Below are positions 58,695 to 64,000 of a stretch of 64,000 nucleotides of DNA, piece after piece; within the stretch, counting starts at the first letter, position 1; every line of letters begins with the position of its first letter. Below the pieces are notes generated by a model, which ran no database searches, was not told the origin of the DNA, and was given only the letters and a program-made list of their open reading frames with translations. The DNA lies in NCBI GenBank assembly GCA_003167495.1, contig PMSX01000342.1, positions 46,034-110,033 on the forward strand, written 5' to 3'. The position numbers and the translations under genes are program-made. Source of the DNA: Bryobacterales bacterium. GTDB lineage: Bacteria > Acidobacteriota > Terriglobia > Bryobacterales > Bryobacteraceae.

Positions 58695-61391
58695 CTATGG
58701 CACCAATTCCTGTGTCAGCACAGCTCCGCCCATAGACCCCAGCACCGCGGATTCTTTGATAGCTTTGTGGGAATCCCTGGCCACCCAAAGCGTTTCCTTA
58801 TCGGCACCGTCGGCTGAAGAGATTTCCACTTTGTACGCTTCAAAATCGCCGGCAGGCACCGTTACTTTCTCGACGCCCGAAACCTTCAACTGCATCAGCT
58901 TCACTTTTTGTTTTTGCACGTCGAAGTTACGAAACGCAGTGCTGTAGCCCTCCGCCAAGGGTAGGCAGGAGATGGACTGTTTAGCAGCGGCTCCATCGGC
59001 GAATAACGGTCCGCCCAGATCGACTGAGATGGGTCGGTCCTGTCCGTTCATGTTCATGTTGCCGGTGGCCTTATCGCCACTGAAGTTGAGATCTACTGCT
59101 ACGGGTCCCGGTTTCAGGTTGAGTTTGCGAAGGATCAAAGTCCCTTTTTCGAGTGTTGATACTTGCGTCACAGTTCCGTTAGGTGTATCCATCACGTCCG
59201 TGGCGGTCCAGGCGCCACCGTTCTCCGCTATGGTAGTCGAGACTTTGAGCGCTATCTGTTGGCCACCGATCTCAAGCTTGGCCTGATATTTGAACGTGCC
59301 AGGCTGCAGATCCACTGACGGCTTGGGAACACCCACTGAACCCGCATCTACCTTCGTTACCAGAACCACGGTTTTGGGATCAACGGTAACCTCTTTCAGA
59401 CGCGCAGTCACTTCCGGCGTACCACCCTCCTGGTAGCGTCCGTCCAGATATTGGGCCAAGAATTTCTCCGTCGCCATCAGCGCGGCCATACTGTTCACGG
59501 GACGCGCAAAGCCATGGCCCTCGTCGGGAATCAGCAAATATTCCACGGGGAAGCCACGGTCGCGAAGGGCGACCACAATCTGCTCCGACTCGGCATGATT
59601 GACCCGCGGATCGTTAGCACCCTGCGCAATCAGTAACGGCGTCTTGATCTTATCCGCGGACGTCAGCGGAGAGCGCTCAATCAGTAGTGCCTTGCCCTCA
59701 GGAGTCGTCGGGTCACCCATGCGCTGGTGGAACATCTGCCGAATCGACTCCCAGTAGGGTGGGATCGACTCCATGAGTGTGATGAGGTTCGATGGGCCGA
59801 AGAAATCTACCGCTGCGGCGTAAAGATCTGGTGTGAACGTTACGCCGGCCAGCGTGGCGTAGCCTCCGTAGGAACCGCCGAAGATGCCTACTCGCTTCGG
59901 ATTCGCAATACCCTCATCGACTAGGTATTTCACGCCCCAAGTCACATCGTCTTGCATCCTGCGACCCCATTCCTTGTTGCCGGCATCGAGGAATTTCTTG
60001 CCATACCCAGTGGAACCGCGGAAGTTCATGCTTAACACCGCGTAACCTCGATTGGCAAAGAACTGGGCAACTCCGTTATAGCCCCACATGTCACGGCCCC
60101 ACGGCCCGCCATGCGGAAAAATAATCGTGGGCAAGTTCTTGCCTGGGATGCCCTTGGGCAGAGTAAGATACGCCGGGATCTCCAGCCCATCGGACGACTT
60201 GTAGTGCACCGGCTTCATCTCCGCAAGGGCCTCGCGGGGCAGCTTCTCCCGAACCTTATATTGCAGAGTGAGCTTGTGGGTTTTTCGGTTTAAGATATAG
60301 GTCTCGCCCGGCTCCGTGTCGCTAGCGGCATTCACTAGCCAGACTTGCTCATCTATCGTCGACGAAATCCGGCTGATTTCCTTTCCGGGCAACTTCTGTT
60401 TGAGCCATTTGAAATCGGTCTCAAACCCCTTATCTTTGAAATAGAAGCGCACACGGTCGTCCACATATGCGGTCACCGCTAATTCCTCGGTCAACTCAGA
60501 AAAGATGGCCCCACCGAAATCCACCTTCTTGAGCGGATCAGATTCCACTGTCTGCGTGTTTCCGGTTTCGGGGTCGAGCAGCACCAAGGCGCTCAGGTCT
60601 CGATCCGCTCCTTTATTGGTGTCCATATACGCCCGCTTGCCGTCTTTCTCGAAACGCATTGTGTTACAAGACTCAAAAACATTGCAAGAATAAATCTTGG
60701 TGAATTTGTCGGAGTCCACACGCAGAATTTCAGTGTCGCCATTTTCCGCCGAGCGTGTTGCCAATCGCAAGTTGCCTTTGAGATCGAAACCCCAACTCGT
60801 AATGCGCTCAGTGTTTTTGCGCACCAGTGTCTTTTCGCCGGTCGAAAGTTTCAGCTTGTAGAGGTCATGCCACGCTTTATCGCGATCGTTCAAACCTATA
60901 TAGACTGTGTCCGCATCGTTCCTCGGCACATCTACTAACATCACGCGCACGCCTTTGAGGCCAGTCAGGTCGCGCGCAGCGGGAGCATCGGCGCCGGTCG
61001 CGGGCGTGGCTCTTGGGTCGACGGCATAGACGTTGAAGTTTTCATCGCCGTCGTTGTCTTTTGCGAAAAGAATGTATTTACTGTCGCGGCTCCACAGATA
61101 ACCTGCAATCGGACGCTTAGGTTCGGCGGTGAGCAGCCGCGCCGCGCTGAACGGCTCGTCCACACCCTTTACATAAATGTTGCGTGTGCCTTTCCATGGC
61201 TTTTGAAAAGCCAGATACTTTCCGTCGGGGGACAGTTGCGCGCCTGAGATTTCCGGATCGCCGAAAATCAGCTCGCGGTCAATCAGCTGCGGCAGGCCAC
61301 TTAGAGGATCTTTCGTGTCTTTGACATTCTGCGCTCCAATGGTTGACACAGCAAACGTCAGGCACAAGAGACTCTTGAACACCTTTTTCAT
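58695..61391 (-). CDS. Secreted S9 prolyl-oligopeptidase-family peptidase
   Basis: 898 aa from ATG 61391 (signal peptide MKKVFKSLLCLTFAVSTIGAQ; GGAA upstream); an open frame continues to 61451. A WD40-like TolB propeller (about 35-370, 'SPDGKYLAFQKPWKGTRNIYVKG', 'WSRDSKYILFAKDNDGDENFNVYAVD') precedes an alpha/beta-hydrolase domain. The nucleophile is in 'GIFGGSYGGYATLAG', Asp in 'LIAQGANDPRVNHAES' and His in 'IPDEGHGFARP'. About 250 extra residues after the hydrolase domain ('TVVLVTKVDAGSVGVPKPSVDLQPG…') form a beta-rich C-terminal domain not usual for the family. Expected to cleave oligopeptides in the periplasm. Confidence 0.88.
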   Translation of the reverse strand: MKKVFKSLLCLTFAVSTIGAQNVKDTKDPLSGLPQLIDRELIFGDPEISGAQLSPDGKYLAFQKPWKGTRNIYVKGVDEPFSAARLLTAEPKRPIAGYLWSRDSKYILFAKDNDGDENFNVYAVDPRATPATGADAPAARDLTGLKGVRVMLVDVPRNDADTVYIGLNDRDKAWHDLYKLKLSTGEKTLVRKNTERITSWGFDLKGNLRLATRSAENGDTEILRVDSDKFTKIYSCNVFESCNTMRFEKDGKRAYMDTNKGADRDLSALVLLDPETGNTQTVESDPLKKVDFGGAIFSELTEELAVTAYVDDRVRFYFKDKGFETDFKWLKQKLPGKEISRISSTIDEQVWLVNAASDTEPGETYILNRKTHKLTLQYKVREKLPREALAEMKPVHYKSSDGLEIPAYLTLPKGIPGKNLPTIIFPHGGPWGRDMWGYNGVAQFFANRGYAVLSMNFRGSTGYGKKFLDAGNKEWGRRMQDDVTWGVKYLVDEGIANPKRVGIFGGSYGGYATLAGVTFTPDLYAAAVDFFGPSNLITLMESIPPYWESIRQMFHQRMGDPTTPEGKALLIERSPLTSADKIKTPLLIAQGANDPRVNHAESEQIVVALRDRGFPVEYLLIPDEGHGFARPVNSMAALMATEKFLAQYLDGRYQEGGTPEVTARLKEVTVDPKTVVLVTKVDAGSVGVPKPSVDLQPGTFKYQAKLEIGGQQIALKVSTTIAENGGAWTATDVMDTPNGTVTQVSTLEKGTLILRKLNLKPGPVAVDLNFSGDKATGNMNMNGQDRPISVDLGGPLFADGAAAKQSISCLPLAEGYSTAFRNFDVQKQKVKLMQLKVSGVEKVTVPAGDFEAYKVEISSADGADKETLWVARDSHKAIKESAVLGSMGGAVLTQELVP

Positions 61392-61547
61392 AAACGGCAA
61401 ATTCCTTTCTGGACCGAAGCATAGAAGCACATTGCTGACAAATTCTATCAAGTATTTGTGGTCGTGGCGAGGCGATCAGAATGGAATCACTTGTCGACCC
61501 CGTCCGTTGGTCGAGGAGTTTTCTTGCTGCTTACTCCGAGTTAGAAT

Positions 61548-64000
61548 CTAAAAAACGATCTTGGCAGACAGTTGAAACTCACGCGGCGTGCCTCGTCCCG
61601 CCGCGTAATTGCTGATCGTAGTTGTAATGGCGCCGAAGTTGCTTTGAGAAAGATCCGCATTGGGCGCTCCAAACTGTGCTCTGTTGAACGCGTTGAATAA
61701 ATCCGCGCGCAAACGGATACTCAGCCGTTCTGTAAGAGGCACGAACTTCGAGAGCCCGACATCCAATTGCGAAATTCCCGGGGCCCGGAACGCGTTTCGT
61801 CCGAGATTGCCAAACGTTTGTGAGGCAGGCGTCGAGAACGCGTCGGCATTAATCCAACCGGCCGGCGTCGGACCTCCACCAGGGATCAGCGAAACGCCAG
61901 AATTGTAGTTCGGCCGCTCTTCACCACTGATGGCGTAAAGACCAGGAACGGCACTATTCGAACGGTCGATTGTGATGTTCACCGGCAGACCGGTTTGTGC
62001 TGTCCCGATTGCGCTTAATTCCCAGTTTCCCAACACTGTCCGGGCAACGCCGGGGTTGTTCATATATGGTTTCCCCCTCCCGAAAGGCAGGCCGTAGATC
62101 GCGGAGAGGTTGAATACCTGCCGCACATCGTCATCGCTACTGGCCTTGTCGCAAGATCTGCAAAAGGAATTCTGAGGCGTATCCGACTCGCCTCCGCCGA
62201 TGCTGCCGTCATTGATAGAATGCGACCACATATAGTTTGCTGAAAGTAAGAATCCGCTTTGAAAGGCTCGACGAGCATTGAATTGCAAAGCTTCGAAAGT
62301 GGCGTTGCCTACGTCTCCGCGCCACGATACAGGACCAAATGCCGGGTATGGCGCGAAACCGGTCGCCGGATTCACCAGGTTTGTATAGGTGGTAGTCAGG
62401 ACATCGGTGGCTTTGTTGCCTAGGTACGCAACAGTTCCCACCATATTCAACGGCAGCTTCTGCTGAACGGACAAGGTCCAGGCGGCGACGTAGTCATCCT
62501 TGCGATTGCGGTCGAGGTCCCGCGGCGAAACGACTCCCAAGCCGCCATTTTCTGCATATGTCAGGAACGGAGTTAAAGGATAAGAAAGCGTTGGAAACGC
62601 CGTGTTACTGAATGAGTAACGGTTGACTGTATTTGATATCGGCAGGTTTTGGTCGTCTTCTTGCCCGTCGGTATGATAGATTCCGCCACCGGCGCGCAGA
62701 ACCGTGTTGCCGTGCGACCATGCAATTTCTAGCCTCGGGTCAATATCGTCATATCTTGGATGGAAAAATGAATCGGTGCGCGGGCAATAGCCGCCGCATG
62801 TGCCGAAGTCAAACGGCACATCGTCGTTGTCGATAGCGTGCAAAGCATTGAAGAAGTTATAGCGGACGCCGGCCGTGATCGTCAGATTACTCGTCACCTT
62901 CCACTCGTCTTGAAGGTAACCCCAATACTGCGCTTTACGTTGTCTTACCAGAGGCAAGATTGCCGTGTACGAGGCTGAGCCCATGTCGTTGTTCAGGAAA
63001 TTGTTGGGCGAAGTGTAAGTCAGTGTTCCGCTCTGGGAGGTACCCTGGTTGAGAAAGATCCACCTGACTTCAAGACCTAACTTTAGCGTGTGCCTGCCTT
63101 TCGACCATGCTAAGTCTTCCACTAAGTCGAAACTCTTCGACGGGTAATCGGTTGTGGAAGAGCCGGTAAGAGCACTAAATCCTGAAACACTCACACCAAA
63201 GGGAAGTGGAGAAAGGGTCGCCGTGTGATAAAGGGTTTGATTCACGCCGAACTTGATGTCATTGACCAGAGTGGGTGTGAAAACATGCATCAGCTCAGCT
63301 ACGCCATTGTTGTATTTGGTATCGTACTCGGTTTTTACTGTGAGATTGCCGTTGGGAGTTTGCTCCACAGCCTCGTCTGAATTGAAGCGCAGGAACGCCG
63401 TGGTCCGGTCGGAGAAGTGTTCGTCCAGCCGGATCATGCCGGAGTCCTCGTTATCAATTTGCCTGCCGGGGGCCACGTAATTCCAAACGTTCGCATTAGA
63501 CGTAGCGGATGTTCCAAGGGGATAGGCGTTCAAGATGGGCATCAATACCGGGGACTTAAGCTCTGCTTCCGTCATAAGGCTTGGGCTCGGCACCAATCCA
63601 ATCTGGGTTCCGTCCAATCTCTGCCGCAGACCCTCATAGTTTGCGTAGAAGAATATTTTGTTATGCATGATGGGGCCGCCCACTCCCGCACCGAATTGGT
63701 TCAGCAGGAAGGGGTTCGGAGAGGGTCCGTTGAAGGGCGTACGAGCCTCCAACGCATCATTTCGGAAGTAATCAAATAGATCGCCGTGAAAACTATTTGT
63801 GCCCGCGGGCGAAACCACCGCGACTTGCCCACCGGCGGTGCCGCCTTGCACGGCCGCTCCGAAGTTTTGCGATTGCACCTGAAACTGATCAATGGAGTCG
63901 AGCGGCACATTCAACCGCATGTACTCTCTTTGCTCCTGGTTGTAAATGGCCGTGGCATCCACCCCATCCAACGTTAGATTGTTGTCGTCCAAACCATGGC
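61548..64000 (-). CDS. TonB-dependent receptor, Oar-like, N-terminus beyond the window
   Basis: About 817 visible residues; the frame is open to the window edge (…HGLDDNNLTLDGVDATAIYN), so the signal peptide, carboxypeptidase-regulatory domain and first part of the plug lie outside. Visible plug end 'TAGGQVAVVSPAGTNSFHGDLFDYFRNDALEARTPF' and the full barrel, ending in the Phe-terminal strand 'TPREFQLSAKIVF'. Related to the receptor at 9259-12666. Ligand unknown. Located upstream of the S9 peptidase on the same strand, about 155 nt apart, which could couple peptide uptake and cleavage. Confidence 0.9.
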   Translation of the reverse strand, partial: HGLDDNNLTLDGVDATAIYNQEQREYMRLNVPLDSIDQFQVQSQNFGAAVQGGTAGGQVAVVSPAGTNSFHGDLFDYFRNDALEARTPFNGPSPNPFLLNQFGAGVGGPIMHNKIFFYANYEGLRQRLDGTQIGLVPSPSLMTEAELKSPVLMPILNAYPLGTSATSNANVWNYVAPGRQIDNEDSGMIRLDEHFSDRTTAFLRFNSDEAVEQTPNGNLTVKTEYDTKYNNGVAELMHVFTPTLVNDIKFGVNQTLYHTATLSPLPFGVSVSGFSALTGSSTTDYPSKSFDLVEDLAWSKGRHTLKLGLEVRWIFLNQGTSQSGTLTYTSPNNFLNNDMGSASYTAILPLVRQRKAQYWGYLQDEWKVTSNLTITAGVRYNFFNALHAIDNDDVPFDFGTCGGYCPRTDSFFHPRYDDIDPRLEIAWSHGNTVLRAGGGIYHTDGQEDDQNLPISNTVNRYSFSNTAFPTLSYPLTPFLTYAENGGLGVVSPRDLDRNRKDDYVAAWTLSVQQKLPLNMVGTVAYLGNKATDVLTTTYTNLVNPATGFAPYPAFGPVSWRGDVGNATFEALQFNARRAFQSGFLLSANYMWSHSINDGSIGGGESDTPQNSFCRSCDKASSDDDVRQVFNLSAIYGLPFGRGKPYMNNPGVARTVLGNWELSAIGTAQTGLPVNITIDRSNSAVPGLYAISGEERPNYNSGVSLIPGGGPTPAGWINADAFSTPASQTFGNLGRNAFRAPGISQLDVGLSKFVPLTERLSIRLRADLFNAFNRAQFGAPNADLSQSNFGAITTTISNYAAGRGTPREFQLSAKIVF

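Overview
The window looks like one contiguous chromosomal segment from an Acidobacteriota member, most likely the Solibacter/Bryobacter branch. The reasons are gene content: Oar-like TonB-dependent receptors with an N-terminal carboxypeptidase-regulatory domain, periplasmic PQQ dehydrogenase/cytochrome c pairs, many secreted enzymes, a secreted S8 protease with a W-rich hexapeptide tail, and a two-component-propeller hybrid kinase. This placement is inference. I see no rRNA, tRNA, CRISPR array, integrase or intact insertion sequence.

Layout. 0-9 kb: the 3' part of a succinate dehydrogenase operon (sdhA partial, sdhB) followed by a redoxin; a membrane protein joining a degenerate MPN/JAB-like domain to a TonB-like C-terminus; a decayed cytochrome P450 gene; a tandem redoxin/TlpA protein; an ankyrin-repeat protein. 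9-23 kb: a TonB-dependent receptor, a secreted HD-type protein, the repeat-tailed S8 protease, a 1361-aa hybrid kinase, an orphan mini flagellar-rod-like protein, a creatininase pair and a response regulator that has lost its phosphorylation site. 23.5-31.4 kb: a complete RND efflux operon (adaptor, pump, outer-membrane factor) with a NarX/NarL-type kinase and regulator. 31.4-49.3 kb: carbohydrate oxidation and glycan hydrolysis. A minus-strand operon (cytochrome c, PQQ dehydrogenase, SMP-30 lactonase, xylonate-dehydratase-like IlvD/Edd enzyme, amidohydrolase, catalase-like protein) reads as an oxidative aldose pathway. It is followed by a GH38 alpha-mannosidase, MarC, a GH29 alpha-L-fucosidase, and a second plus-strand module (sugar isomerase/epimerase-like protein, cytochrome c, PQQ dehydrogenase). 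49.3-55 kb: asparagine-synthase-like amidotransferase, MBOAT O-acyltransferase, SGNH hydrolase (a likely glycan O-acylation set), then a DUF3179 membrane protein. 55-64 kb: an aldo/keto reductase, a winged-helix/TPR regulator flanked by two paralogous secreted proteins, an S9 peptidase and a second, partial TonB-dependent receptor.

The standout is the DUF3179 gene at 53857-55044. It appears as two ORFs, but both lie in one frame and are separated only by a single TGA at 54331. That TGA sits exactly where DUF3179 proteins carry the first cysteine of a conserved Cys-x-x-Cys, and a perfect 6-bp hairpin with a GGUCU loop begins 9 nt after it. I interpret it as a selenocysteine codon (Sec-Thr-Leu-Cys) with a bacterial SECIS element, so a selenoprotein rather than a broken gene.

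Other hidden items are the P450 pseudogene in an apparently empty 0.8-kb gap, a shared 14-bp motif upstream of the two secreted paralogues around their putative regulator, and the pseudo-receiver response regulator beside the efflux operon.
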